DNA from: Nemertoderma westbladi
Lineage: Eukaryota; Xenacoelomorpha; Nemertodermatida; Nemertodermatidae
Length of the DNA stretch: 62,079 bases
Reading direction: 5' to 3'
NCBI GenBank assembly: GCA_032718475.1
Contig: JAUCBJ010003609.1
Span: 1-62,079, forward strand
The translations under genes were made by a program, and so were the position numbers. The stretch's first letter is position 1. Every line of letters begins with the position of its first letter. Of the stretch, positions 24,061-36,901 are shown in pieces. The notes beneath the pieces are model-generated. The model had not been told where the DNA came from. It saw only the letters and a list, made by a program, of their open reading frames with translations, and ran no database searches.

Positions 24061-25225
24061 TACATACATCATTGCTTTGCATAGGTCACTTTTCAGCGTT
24101 AAAGACCCTTGTTTATTGATGTAAACCTCCCTCGCTGCGCTCGCTCGGTACATAAATAGACTCGGGTCATAACGCTGCAAAGTGCTACTTTGCACACAAT
24201 GATGTAAATAGTTATTAGATTTAATTAATACGGGATAAAATTCACATTATATTTAATAGGCCTATAGATAATTGTTACATTAGGGTAAGAGGCAAAACGT
24301 CTACATTTATGTCTCCAATATATGAATTACTGGTGGGGGATGGAATTCGTAGGGGTCGTAAGATGTATTTAGGCTAGTCTATAAACTAATCCCCCACCAA
24401 TGACAAAATGTTAATAATGAAGTGTATAGTACGCGAAATAGTGATAAGTTATCCTTCCTAGAGGTACCGAACGGTCATACATTATTTCTTAAAAAAGCAC
24501 AAATTTTAATCGCTTGTCAGTGAGAATTTATTAAAACCTGTTGTTATTTACAGTATTGTTATTTACAATTTAACATATTTTGTTTGCACAAGTTTCGATC
24601 TTCAAACGGCTGAGACATCCAAATAGTGGCGCAAATTGACCATTAGTGAAAAGGTATTGTTTATTGTTTTGGGTAGAAAACACCGCCACTAATGTTTGAA
24701 ATTTAAATAAATTAATTTTTTAAATCATCTAAAAAACACATATTTTGTGTTTCCGGTCACTTTGCGCCATTAACTCGAGAAATCACATCCGCGTTTTTGA
24801 CTGTCGGTCATAAGTGATAATAATTATCTATAACGAAAGACTTAAAATCGTCTAAAAACTACTTATTGTACAACTCATAATCAGAAATTACACAAAAGTG
24901 AATTGTATGCGTTATTGTAGATATATATATTTTTTAAAATATCTGCAAAGGCATTTTTGGCTGTAGAATTAAATTGATAATAAATACTATTGTTTACCGC
25001 TAGGGGTGCAAGTTAAATTCATAAGAACTAAAGGCAATTTCCTTGTAATTGTTTATTTTGGGCCATTATGCCTAGATTGGGCCATTTTGTTCTAGGTGGG
25101 CAATATTTGCCCTAAGAGGACGTGTACCTTTTGGGCCATCGTAGTAGGATTAGGGCCATTGCTCCAAGCCCAAGGCCATTTAAGGGCCATTGGACCTTTA
25201 AAAGGTGGCCCTAATAGTGGGAAAG

Positions 25226-25227
<2 letters not shown>
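24061..25227. other. Gene-free DNA
   Basis: Contains a second copy of the GCTGCAAAGTGCTACTTTGC hairpin near 24172, an inverted TGGTGGGGGAT pair near 24331 and 24393, and GGGCCAT-rich low-complexity sequence at 25059-25205. No gene is recognised. Confidence 0.5.
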
Positions 25228-25264
<37 letters not shown>

Positions 25265-25269
25265 ATATA
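25228..25269. repeat. (TA)n microsatellite
   Basis: Alternating TA over about 40 bases. Confidence 0.9.
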
Positions 25270-26213
25270 TTTAAAGGTTATAGTAACGAACTTTTCTTAC
25301 CAAAACAAAACAATAAACGAAGAAAAGGGTTGGTTATTTACGTAGCGCATATAAACCTTTGGGAGTTAGTGTGGCGCCCTCGCTGTCTGATAGGTAACAG
25401 CCAAGACAGAGTCCGAGAAAGGGGGCTTCGGGGGGGCTCTGGTGTTTCGTGTTTCCAATGTTCAACAATTACTTTACTTTACCTTGGAGTAACCTTCAGA
25501 CCTTCCAAATTACAACTTTTTTTGTCAGATCGATCTCAAAACTAAGAAACGCATATAGCCGATTGTCTCAGTGGAAAGGGCCAGCGGTGAAAAATTACAT
25601 TCAAAGATCAACAAACTTCCCTACTTTATATGATATAGGCTTACAAAGACAAAAAACAAATTTTAGTAAATAAGCAGTGAGTCTGATCATGGGTAATTAA
25701 ACAAATTCTTACATAATATTTGGTTTATATTTTTCAGGTTAGAATAAAACAACCAAATTAAACCAATTCTTACTAAAAAAAATTTTGTTTTTTGGTCAGG
25801 TAAAAAAATAATAATAAATAAACAAACCAATTCGCCACCAAACAAAATAATGTGTAGGATCTTTCACCTTCAGGGTCTCCATACTTTTTCTATTATCACC
25901 ATCAATATTTTAGTTAGCACCTATAACCTATTATAATATACATACATCGATATTAAACTAGACTATGTGTATACATACCCAACACCACCCATCACCACTT
26001 ACAGTACCGGTACCTAATATAACAAAGTGAAATACAGAAACTAAACTAAAATACAACGGTACGATTAATATAATGCAGTAATGGCCTAATAATACAGTAA
26101 TAAAAACAGTCATAAAGTCACTCTCAAAGTCCCCAAATACAAAATATAAATGTTTAGTATTCGGCTCGACTGCGAATATCACAACCATTGAGCAAGGGTA
26201 GGCTGGCCTTTAT
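25270..26213. other. Gene-free DNA
   Basis: AT-rich spacer. Short open frames lack codon structure or splice context. Nothing is recognised. Confidence 0.4.
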
Positions 26214-26493
26214 TCAATTGAATTCGTCTTTGGGAGGAGCAAAATAATCCTTCATTAGTCCGAGAACACCACGCCCACACCCGGTGCCCCTTCCGCGGGG
26301 CGCCAACCAGGGCGAGAGCGTAGCACCCCTACCGGTAGCGGGTTCTACGAACCGCGACGGCATGCGGCCCATCCCTCGACCAACAGCGCACGGCGGGTAT
26401 TCGAGGTTGCTAGGGGGTGCATTACCCGACTGGAATCTTCGGCGTTTTGGGCGAAGAACTTCGGCGCACGATGTCAAGTTGCGGCGCAGGTCG

Positions 26494-26542
26494 GCGCAGA
26501 GATTGGCTGCGTCGGCGCAGCCGACGCAGCCAATCTCTGCGC
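26494..26542. repeat. Perfect palindrome, 23-bp arms and 3-base loop
   Basis: The left arm 26494-26516 (starts GCGCAGAGATTGGCTG) is the exact reverse complement of 26520-26542. It is followed by four more copies of GCAGCCAATCTCTGC to about 26620. Being inside the hAT-like element, it probably reflects subterminal repeats. Confidence 0.9.
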
Positions 26543-26809
26543 TGGCGCAGCCAATCTCTGCGTCGACGCAGCCAGGCAGCCAATCTCTGCGTCGGCGCAG
26601 CCAGGCAGCCAATCTCTGCACCGGCGTGCACTATCGATTTGAGTTTGAGTCGGCGCAGCGCGTAGCCATCTAAAATCTTGTATTGCAGGCACAGCCAGCT
26701 TTACCGTACATTTAAAATTTCCAGTTACAGTATGTATTTGTATTATTGTTACTTATTACATATTAGAACAGAGTAGCCTGCGCAGTGCGCTCACTTAAAA
26801 TTATAACAG

Positions 26810-26900
26810 TATATATATATAAAACAGTATATATATATATAACAGTATATATATATAAAACAGTATATATATATCAGTATATATAACAGTGTATATATAA
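26810..26900. repeat. (TA)n / ACAGTATATA microsatellite
   Basis: Repeated ACAG plus TA runs inside the hAT-like element. Confidence 0.85.
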
Positions 26901-26925
26901 CAGTATAGTTTGGTGTAAGTTGGAT

Positions 26926-27100
26926 GCTGTTGTGTTGAAGTTGGGTGTAGGCCTATTTGCAGAGTTGGGTGTAGATGGGTGGTATAGTTGGGTGTAGTTG
27001 GTGAAAGTTGGGTGTAGTTGGGTGAAAGTTGGGTGAAAGTTGGGTGTAGTTGGGTGTAGTTGGCCAAGTTGGGTGAAAGTTGGGTGTAGTTGGGTGATTA
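26926..27100. repeat. GTTGGGTGTA / GTTGGGTGAAA minisatellite
   Basis: Short GT-rich units (AGTTGGGTG followed by TAG or AAA) repeated many times. It is read through by proline/threonine-rich spurious frames on the minus strand. Confidence 0.85.
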
Positions 27101-27530
27101 GGCTGACCCCCTTTTTTCACTATTTTGTCGGCGCAAATTTTTTCGGCTGGCGCAAAAAAAATTAAGGTTGGCGCACAGGTACTTTGAGCTGGCGCAGATT
27201 TTTTTGACCCTTGGCGCACCTTCGGCGCACGAAACATAGAGATTCCAGTCTGGGTGCATTACTCCTGCCCATGGGTAGATAACGCCTTTCGGTAGGGGAA
27301 GTGCTGAGAGGTTGGAATCCTCTCCCTCTACCCATCGCAATAACCGGGGCCTCTGAAATTCTGAAGCAAGGATAACTATCGCGGCTGTTGTTGTCACTGC
27401 CGGTATCAGTAGGCCTATCATCGTCATCAAGATAGTCATCGAATGAAACAATCCTCCTACTGAGGTCGTATTTTTCACCTTGAATATAAATGACATAGGC
27501 TCCCTGCTCTCTACCATCAGTGTGAGACAT

Positions 27531-28651
27531 ATTAGGCCTACAATCAGTTCAGAATAGTAAGAGTGGAGTGGCTTGTGTGGAATTGGCAGTAGGTGGGAGA
27601 GGCTGCTGCACTGACAGAGTGACAGACTGAGATGGTTGAAAATTCACTTACAGACTTAAAGGCTTTAAGATTAAGTCACAGTTAAATAAAAGGAAAACAT
27701 ACAGATATAGGAAAACATACATACTTACTTTTTGCTATTGCATATTAGATATTGATAAATAGTAAGGTGATACAGTAGTATACTACAGTCCATAACATTT
27801 TGGTTTCTATTAGCAGAGGCCGGTTTATTCAGTAGTTTCAGTTTGTAAAGTCAGTTGTGTGTAGTTTCAGTAGGCCTATGTATCTGTATCGACTTGATAT
27901 TAAATTAATTTATATATACAGTAGGTAACAACAATTTGGGCAAAATGCCCTTATTAATATTAATGTAATAAGGAGGTTGCAAATAGTGGTAAAATCTCGT
28001 GACAGCAGGTTAATCCTCCATAGCAGATTTCACGTTTATATTTAAGCTAAAATATTGACAGACAGTTTTGAGCGGAAATAAAGGTTCAAACTTTAAGACG
28101 ATTATCGCAAATAACATATTTTATATTCCAGTCAGTGGTTCTTTCTTCTCCGACATTTATAATTCAATTGTATTTCAGTTATTGAAAGACTTTCCAAAAT
28201 TACCTACCTAACCCAACATTATCTTAACTGCAATTAAAGTTCATTGACTTTGCGGTTGACCCTACAAATGATACTTTAATATAATTTAACATTATATCTA
28301 TGTAATCGCGTTTTAGATAGTGATCATACGTTTTAAGTTGAACTCGATTTTTTTTAATAAAAAAAAAAAAACTTTGTGATTGTTACGTTGAAAAAAAGGG
28401 GGGTTGCTGTTTTCGGCAATGGAAATAACAAAGACGGGGTTAAATGTTTGCTAGGGTTAAAGTTCGTTTCGGACCAATTATCCCATTGACTTCATATTCC
28501 ATATTTTACACCTCAGGATGAGTTTGTGAGCGAGAGACGGAATAGGTAGGTTGTTAAATTGAATATAGTTCACGATATAAAAACTGATTAACACAGTCAG
28601 ACCGTTATGAATCAATATCAATTCTTCAAACATACACATTTATTGTAATAA
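27531..28651. other. Gene-free DNA left of the Helitron array
   Basis: No coding segment is recognised. Minus-strand CTGATTGTAG|G just upstream of ATG 27530 could be a splice acceptor. A poly-T/poly-A patch lies near 28349-28372. The last base before the array, read on the minus strand, gives T directly after the terminal CTAG, as expected for Helitron insertion between A and T. Confidence 0.5.
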
Positions 28652-28689
28652 CTAGAAAGCCTGTGGCCCTTCGGGCCACAGCTTTCTAG
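28652..28689 (-). terminator. Helitron 3' hairpin ending in CTAG (representative; 14 copies)
   Basis: Outer arms CTAGAAAGC / GCTTTCTAG, a bulged C, inner arms TGTGGCCC / GGGCCACA and loop TTC. Other copies start at 30869, 33102, 35255, 36902, 39064, 41869, 44323, 46479, 49550, 51113, 53318, 55395 and 57920. In Helitrons such a hairpin ends rolling-circle strand transfer. This is a transposition terminator, not a transcription one. Confidence 0.8.
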
Positions 28690-30868
28690 TGCACGTGCAG
28701 ATGATATATGAATATGTGTGGGAGATTTGAGAACTGCATACGGAACAGACACCATCATTAAATAAAACACCACCCCCATAAGAGATAACTGTCAAGTTTC
28801 AACTTTAGGCAGATTGTAAATAACAAAATTTCCAGAAAATGATCACTTTCAGATCCACCCTCTACCTGCGGACTGGTGAAATGCAGACGGCGCTGCAGTT
28901 TGGTAAAGATGGGGTTTATGGTGAAGTAAAATGCCTGCCTTTCAAGTTTCAGCTTAAACAGATTGTAAATAACAAAATTGGTGTTCACATTCAGACTTCT
29001 AGCGGTAGACTGAAGAACTGTAGACGACTATGGGACTCCGTAAAGATACAGAATATGCTGCAGTAGATTCCTGCCAAGTTTCAGCTCAAAGGGATTAAAA
29101 AGAACCAATTGGGATGAGGTGTTCACTATCAGACAATTCGCCCTCTAGCGGAAGATAGGGGAACTGTATACAACTCTGCGACTCCGTAAAGGTAGAGCCT
29201 ATGCTGTAGTAGATGCCTACCAAGTTTCAGTCTAAACCGTTTGTAAATAACAAAGTTGGAGAAGATGTTAATTTTCAGACATTTCACCCTCTAGCGGTAG
29301 ACTGGGGAAGTGTATAGGACTCTGCAACTCCGTAAAGATAGAGCCTAGGATGTAGTAGATACCTGCCAAGTTTCAGCTCAAAAGGATTAAAAAGAACCAA
29401 ATGGGATGAGGATTTCACTATCAGACAATTCGCCCTCTTGCGGCTGACTGTGGAACTGTAGACGACTCTACTACTCCGCAAAGATATAGCCTATGCTATA
29501 GTAGATGCCTACCAAGTTTCAGTCTAAAAGGTTTGTAAATAACAAAGTTGGAGAAGATGTTAACTTTCATACATTTCGCCCTCTAGCGGCAGACGCGGGT
29601 ACTGTAGACAACTCTGCGCGACTCAGTAAAGATATAGCCTATGCTGTAGTAGATGCCTACCAAGTTCAGTCTAAATGGATTATAAATAACAAAGTTGGAG
29701 AAGATGTTAACTTGCAGACATTTCGCCCTCTAGCGGTAGACTGGGAAATTGTAGACGATTCTGCGACTCAGTAAAGATTCAGCCTATGCTGTAGTAGATG
29801 CCTACCAAGTTTCAGTCAAAACGGATTGTAAATAATAAAGTTGGAGAAGATGTTATCTCTCAGACATTTAGCACTCTAACGGTAGACTGGGGAACTGTAG
29901 ACAACCCAGTGACTCCGGAAATATACAGCCTATGCTGCAGTATATAGCTACCAAGTTTCAGCTCAAAAGCATTAAAAACAACCCAATAAGATCAGGTTTT
30001 CACTATCGGATAATTCGCCCTCTAGCGGCAGACGGGGGAACTTCAGACGGCTCTGAGTATTACGTTGCAACGAGTTAGGGCGAGACCTATCTAACGAGCT
30101 ATAGTAAGCGAGATTTCATCGAGATTAGATGTATAATATTAGATAAAATAATAATACAGTAAGTATAGGCCTACAGAAATAATTATTTTACTTTTAATAT
30201 TCATAACAGTAAAACAAAAATGTTATAAACCTCTCCTTCCATGCAGCCAATGATTGAGAAAGCAGAATTACTCTGAGCAATTCGCAACAGACAACCAAAA
30301 CCCACCCCAATCAACACTCCAGCCTGCTTGCTCCTTATCAGTGCCCAGCCAGCTAGCTGCGAGTTCAATAATTACCTTAACGTTGCTATGATACAGAAAA
30401 CAATCCTTCCCTATTCAATAACTATAGGCCAATTCGATCCTGCTTGGCAAATATGACATATTTATACACTATTTGATTTTTAATCAATAAATAATCATAC
30501 ATATTTATATTAAACACCTGAATAAAATAAAAACTTTGTGAGAATGGGACACGGCGAATCTACCCATGTTAATTTTAGACCAGGTGGGATAAATGTTAGC
30601 CCTCTAAATAATTAATTACCGATAGAAGAACCGAAATAATTCGATGAATTTCGCCCGAAAATCACGAAAATTGCCCTCTAGCGGCAGACGGGCGAACTTC
30701 AGACGGCTCTGAGTATTACGTTGCAACGAGTTAGGGCTAGACCTTTCTAACGAGCTATAGCAAGCGAGATTTCATCGAGATGGGTTCGATTGTATAGCCG
30801 ATGACAAACACACAGACAGACTGACTGACTGACTGACTGACAGACAATCGATATTTATATATATTAGA
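28652..30868 (-). mobile_element. Helitron copy 1 (subfamily A)
   Basis: The copy at the 3' (left) edge of the array. Its terminal CTAG is followed by T of unique DNA. About 10 core boxes, plus the A-type 0.65-kb interior segment between two copies of a roughly 110-bp direct repeat (GACGGCTCTGAGTATTACG at 30047 and 30698). Confidence 0.85.
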
Positions 30869-33101
30869 CTAGAAAGCCTGTGGCCCTTCGGGCCACAGCT
30901 TTCTAGTGCACATGCAGATGATATATGAATATGTGTGGGAGATTTGATAACTGCATACGGAACAGACACCATCATTAAATAAAACACCACCCCCATAAGA
31001 GATAACTGTCAAGTTTCAACTTTAGGCAGATTGTAAATAACAAAATTTCCAGAAAATGATCACTTTCAGATCCACCCTCCACCTGCGGACTGGTGAAATG
31101 CAGACGGCGCTGCAGTTTGGTAAAGATGGGGTTTATGGTGAAGTAAAATGCCTGCCTTTCAAGTTTCAGCTTAAACAGATTGTAAATAACAAAATTGGTG
31201 TAGATGTTCACATTCAGACATTTCACCCTCTAGCAGTAGACTGAAGAACTGTAGACGACTCTGTGACTCCGTAAAGATACAGAATATGCTGTAGTAGATT
31301 CCTGCCAAGTTCCAGCTCAATAGGATTAAAAAGAACCAAATGGGATGAGGTATTCACTATCAGATATTTCGCCCTCTAGCGGCAGATACGGACTGTATAG
31401 AACTCTGTGACTCCGTAAAGGTACAGCCTATGCTACAGTAGAAGCCTACCAAGTTTCAGTCTAAACCGTTAGTAAATAACAAAGTTGAAGAAGATGTTAA
31501 CTTTCAGACATTTTACCCTCTAGCGGTAGACTGGGGAAGTGAATAGGATTCTGCAACCCCGTAAAGATACAGCCTATGATGTAGTAGATACCAACCAAGT
31601 TTCAGCTCAAAATGATTAAAAAGAACCAAATGGGATGAGGTTTTCACTATCAGACAATTCGCCCTCTAGCGGCTGACTGTGGAACTGTAGATGACTCTAC
31701 TACTCCGCAAAGATATAGCCTATGCTATAGTAGATGCCTACCAAGTTTCAGTCTAAAAGGATTGTAAATAACAAAGTTGGAGGAGATGTTAACTTTCATA
31801 CATTTCGCCCTCTAGCGGCAGACGCGGGTAATGTAGACAACTCTGCGCGACTCAGTAAAGATATAGCCTATGCTGTAGTAGATGCCTACCAAGTTCAGTC
31901 TAAATGGATTATAAATAACAAAGTTGGAGAAGATGTTAACTTTCAGACATTTCGCCCTCTAGCGGTAGACTGGGGAATTGTAGACGACTCTGCGACTCAG
32001 TAAAGATACAGCCTTTGCTGTAGTAGATGCCTACCAAGTTTCAATCTAAACGGATTGTAAATAACAAAGTTGGAGAAGATGTTAACTCTCAGACATTTAG
32101 CCCTCTAACGGTAGACTGGGGAACTGTGGACAACTCCGGAAATATACTGGTGAAAACTCAGAGACTCCGGAAATATACAGCCTATGCTGCAGTATATAGC
32201 TACCAAGTTTCAGCACAAAAGCCTTAAAAACAACCCAATGAGATCAGGTTTTCATTATCGGACAATTCGCCCTCTAGCGGCAGACGGGGGAACTTCAGAC
32301 GGCTCTGAGTATTACGTTGCAACGAGTTAGGGCGAGACCTATCTAACGAGCTATAGTAAGCGAGATTTCATGGAGATTAGATGTATAATATTAGATAAAA
32401 TAATAATACAGTAAGTTAAGTATAGGCCTACAGAAATAATTATTTTACTTTTAATATTCATAACAGTAAAACAAAAATGTTATAACCCTCTCCTTCCATG
32501 CAGCCAATGATTGAGAAAGCAGAATTACTCTTGAGCAATTCGCTATAGACAACCCAAACCCACCCCAATCAACACTCCAGCCTGCTTGCTCCTTATCTGT
32601 GCCCAGCCAGCTAGCTGCGAGTTCAATAATTACCTTAACGTTGCTATGATACAGAAAAAAATCCTTCCCTATTCAATAAGAATAGGCCAATTCGATCGTG
32701 CTTGGCGAATATGACATATTTATACACTATTTGCTTTTTAATCAATAAATAATCATACATATTTATATTAAACACTCGAATAAAATAAAAACTTTGTGAG
32801 AATGGGACACGGCGAATCTACCCATGTTAATGTTATACCAGGTGGGATAAATGTTAGCCCTCTAAATCATTAATTACCGATAGAAGAACCGAAATAATTC
32901 GATAAATTTCGCCCGAAAATCACGAAAATTGCCCAGCGGCAGACGGGCGAACTTCCGACGGCTCTGAGTATTACGTTGCAACGAGTTAGGGCGAGACCTT
33001 TCTAACGAGCTATAGCAAGCGAGATTTCATCGAGATGGGTTCGATTGTATAGCCGATGACAAACACACAGACAGACAATCGATATTTATATATATAGAAG
33101 A
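30869..33101 (-). mobile_element. Helitron copy 2 (subfamily A)
   Basis: Near-duplicate of copy 1 with about 10 core boxes and the interior segment. It carries a small local duplication at 32120-32170 around CTCCGGAAATATAC. Joined to copy 1 exactly as CTAG|TCTAATATATA on the minus strand. Confidence 0.85.
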
Positions 33102-35254
33102 CTAGAAAGCCTGTGGCCCTTCGGGCCACAGCTTTCTAATGCATGTGCAGATGATATATGAATATGTGTGGGAGATTGGAGAACTGCATACGGAACAGAC
33201 ACCATCATTAAATAAAACACCACCCCCATAAGAGATAACTGTCAAGTTTCAACTTTAGGCAGATTGTAAATAACAAAATTTCCAGAAAATGATCACTTTC
33301 AGATCCACCCTCTACCTGCGGACTGGTGAAATGCAGACGACGCTGCAGTTTGGTAAAGATGGGGTTTATGGTGAAGTAAAATGCCTGCCTTTCAAGTTTC
33401 AGCTTAAACAGATTGTAAATAACAAAATTGGTGTAGATGTTCACATTCAGACATTTCACCCTCTAGCGGTAGACTGAAGAACTGTAGACGAATCTGGGAC
33501 TCCGTAAAGATACAGAATATGCTGTAGTAGATTCCTGCCAAGTTCCAGCTCAATAGGATTAAAAAGAACCAAATGGGATGAGGTGTTCACTATCAGATAT
33601 GTCGCCAAGTATCAGCCTAAAAGCATTTTTAATAAATAAATGTGAGAATGTTTTCACTTTTCAGACATTTCGCACCCTCTAGCAGGATACTGGAGAACTG
33701 CAGACTGGTTAGCATCCGCCCCAAACACACAGCCTATGGTGTAGTATACCTTTCCCAAGTATAAAAAAAGCATTAGAAACAACGAAATGGGAGAAGGTTT
33801 TCATTTCAGACATTTCACCCTCTAGCGGCAGACTGAGGAATTGCAGATTGGTCAGAGTTCTCCACAAAAACGCAGTCTATGGTGTAGTACACCTCTGCAA
33901 AGTATCAGCATAAAAGCATTATTAATAACGAAATGGGTGAAGGTTTTCACTTTCAGACATTGCGCCCCCTAGTGGCAGACAGAGGAATTGCAGATTGGTC
34001 AGAGTTCTCCAAAAACACGCAGCCTATGGTGTAGTAGACCTCTGCAAAGTGTCAGCATAAAAGCATTATTAATAACGAAATGGGTGAAGGTTTTCACTTT
34101 CAGACATCGCGCCCCCTAGTGGCAGACAGAGGAATTGCAGATTGGTCAGAGTTCTCCCCAAACACGCTGTATGGTGTAGTAGACCTCTGCCAAGTATCAG
34201 CAAAAAAGCATTATAAACAAAGAAATGGGAAAAGGTTTTCACTTTCAGATATTTCGCCCCCTAGCGGCCGAATGGAGAACTGCAGGTAGTTGGGCGTCCT
34301 CCACAGACAAACACCATATGGTGTAATTCACATCTGCCAAGTGTCAGCCTAAAAGCGTTATTAATAACGAAATGGGATAAGGTTTTCACTTTCAGACATT
34401 TGGCCCCCTAGCGGTAGACTGGAGAAATGCATACTGATTCTAGCTCCTCCCCAAACACGCTGTATGGTGTAGTAGACCTCTGCCAAGTATCAGCAAAAAA
34501 GCATTATAAACAAAGAAATGGGATAAGGTTTTCACTTTCAGATATTTCTCCCCCTAGCGGCAGACTGGGGAATTGCAGATTGGTCAGCATCCTCCCCAAA
34601 CACACAGCCTATGGTGTAGAAGACCTCTGCCATGTATCAGCTAAAAGGCTTTAATAATAACGAAATGGGAGATGTTTTCAGTTTCGGATATTTCGCCCCC
34701 TAGCGGCAGACTGGAGAACTGCAGATTGATCAGTGTCCTCCCAAACACACAGTCTATGATCGGGAACGTATCTGCAAAGTATCATTTAGAACAGATTGAG
34801 TCTGTTGGTGCAACCGCTTTTATAGAGTTTCCTCCTTGGTGACAAATTTGGCTGAAAATTTTTATGAAATAATAACCCAATTTGACCACAAATACGCATT
34901 CACGCATAAATAATGCATAAAATTAGCCTCGATATAACGACGTTTCGCGTCCATGTGCTCGGGGCAGTCTGCATCACTTAGATGCGCATGAAAAAGTAGC
35001 ATAATTGTCGAGACCCAACGTGTAGAGTGACAGAATGAACTGCTAGGCCTACTGCGCTACCGGTACCGAATTCACGAAATTTGCATTCACGCAAACAAAC
35101 GCGTAAAATAAGACTCGAGATAGCGACAGTGCACGTGCTCGTGACGAGAGCTTTCGTTCGATGTATCGCGAGCTCCGATTGGTGCTTGTGTGTAGAAACG
35201 TATAGCTTGGACAGACAAACAGACAGACAGACACATGATATTTATATATATAGA
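33102..35254 (-). mobile_element. Helitron copy 3, chimera of A (3' end) and B (5' end)
   Basis: 33102 to about 33603 is subfamily A. From 33604 on it is subfamily B and almost identical to 37405-39063 of copy 5 (constant offset 3801). The switch falls in the shared word GCCAAGT. Confidence 0.85.
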
Positions 35255-36901
35255 CTAGAAAGCCCGTGGCCTTCGGCCACGGCTTTCTAGTTCACAAGCT
35301 TCTATAGATACAGTCAATCAATCAATGGACAATATCAAACATAAATAAATTAATTAATTAACTTAACAAAACTTTACATAAGACTAACAGACTGATTCCG
35401 ATTTAGTTGCAGCTACATACAATAATAAACATAAGGCTTTATGTTGTAGTAGATACCTACCAAGTAACACCTCCAATGGATTACAAATAATAAAATGGGA
35501 AAAGGTTTCAACTGTGTGTGATATTTTCCCCTTAGTGGAAAACTGTATAACTGCAGAGTAGTGGGTAGCGTCCTCGCAAACACAACCTACTGTATAGTGC
35601 AGTAGGTCACTGCAGCAACTCTATCGTATTAAAATAGAAGGTTTTAATTTCAGACATTTCGCCCCCTAGTGGCAGACTGCATAATTTTGCACTTGTTAGC
35701 GTCCTCCCCAAACACGAAGACTATGGTGTAGTAGTCCTCTGCCAAGTGCCAAGTATCAGCAAAAAAGCATTCATAAACAACAAAATTGTAGGTTTCCTCA
35801 TTCAGACATTTCATCCCCTAATAGCGGCAGACTGGGGAACTGTAGATTGGTCATCATCTCCCCAAATACACACCCTACGGTGTAGTATACTCTGCTTGGT
35901 ATCAGCAAAAAAAAATTATAAACATATTGTGTAAAGGACCTAAGTATCAGCTAAAAATCATTATTAATAACAAAATAGGATAAGATTTTCACTTTCAGAC
36001 ATTTCGCCTCCTAGTGGCAGACTGAAGAACCGCAAACTGGTCGGCGTCCTCCCAACACGCAGCTATGGTCAGGTAGAATTTCTTCTGCAAAGTGCCAGTT
36101 AGAACAGAGTGGTTACGATGATGCAATAACTGCTGTTATAATTTCCTGCTTGCTGACCTGTAATTTGTCCGATAACAAAACAACTGCAGAATAATGCAAT
36201 TTTACCTCCAATACACATTCAGGCAAGTATCAAGTAAATGTGTAAAAAATCAGCCTCGAGATAGCCTTTACAATTCATGTTCATGGGCTCAGGATGGTCT
36301 GCATCATATAGATGCACGCACCTCCAACTTGTAGGATGACGGACTGACGACCTGCTAGGCCTACCTCGCTAGCACCCATCCCGTACATTGCAAAAAGGAA
36401 TAATTGAATCATTTTGTGTTTATGATTATAAACATGTGAACTGAAAAAAGCTAATCTAAGATTTACTGCTGGTTCTTACCAATGTAAGTCAAGAACCAAT
36501 CACAGTAGTTCCACTCCGCTCTCCTGCTGGGTCCTATTTATTTATTGAGATTACTACTTAACCAACCCAGCCTGCCTGCAGGCCACCTCAAGATATGATT
36601 GGTCTGCAAGTAGCTAGCTGCCTTTCTAACTAACTCTCAGCTTTGCCAGGCCTGTACTACCAAAAGGAATATTCGAATCACATTGAGATTTTGTCACACA
36701 ACATGTTGCAGCGAATACAAAATACGCATTCACGCAAGCATAAGCGTAAAATTAGCCTCGAGATAGCGATAGTTTACGTGCTCAGGACGAGACCTTTCGA
36801 TCGATGTATCATTTGCTCAGATTGGTACATGTGTGTCGGAGCGTATAGCTTGGACAGACTCACAGACTCACAGACAGACAATGCATATTTATATATATAA
36901 A
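35255..36901 (-). mobile_element. Helitron copy 4 (diverged subfamily B, short)
   Basis: The most diverged copy: about four core boxes and a variant tail. Its 3' hairpin is one base pair shorter than the others but still perfectly matched (GTGGCC TTC GGCCAC). At the other end the TC is not clear (reads TTTATATATATAAATATGC). Confidence 0.75.

Larger units (their letters stand above)
26425..27253. mobile_element. 829-bp hAT-like non-autonomous element inserted in a coding segment
   Basis: The element is flanked by an exact 8-bp direct repeat GTGCATTA (26417-26424 and 27254-27261). Its ends are inverted repeats with one mismatch: CCCGACTGGAATCT on the left and CCAGACTGGAATCT as the right reverse complement. 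An 8-bp target duplication is typical of hAT (also P and Merlin) transposons. The interior has no transposase. It is rich in GGCGCA/TGCGCC words near both ends, a long palindrome, a (TA)n run and a GT-rich minisatellite. Confidence 0.8.
26214..27530 (-). pseudogene. RG-rich coding segment interrupted by a transposon
   Basis: Two minus-strand segments, 27530-27254 and 26416-26214, are in the same frame. If the 829-bp insertion and one 8-bp target copy (837 bases, a multiple of three) are removed, one open frame of about 159 codons results, starting at ATG 27530 (MSHTDGREQG) and ending with TGA at 26216-26214. The protein has a short N-terminal region with YVIYIQGEKYDLSRRIVSFD, then an acidic stretch (FDDYLDDDD), then three Gly/Arg clusters (MGRGRGF, VGRGMGRM, APRGRGTGCGRG). 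GR/RG clusters are often arginine-methylation sites in RNA-binding or Tudor-partner proteins, but no family is recognised. It may be an N-terminal exon of a larger gene. The insertion breaks the reading frame in this allele unless it is spliced out. Confidence 0.5.

Noticed and set aside
25096-25545. 149-codon plus-strand frame across the GGGCCAT-rich region
   Set aside because: It starts in low-complexity DNA and reads through a (TA)n run; no protein features.
26281-26640. CpG-island promoter
   Set aside because: The GC richness is explained by the RG-rich coding segment and by the GGCGCA repeats of the inserted element.
26801-27067. Pro/Thr/Tyr-rich minus-strand frame
   Set aside because: It is a translation of a GT-rich minisatellite and (TA)n run inside the hAT-like element.
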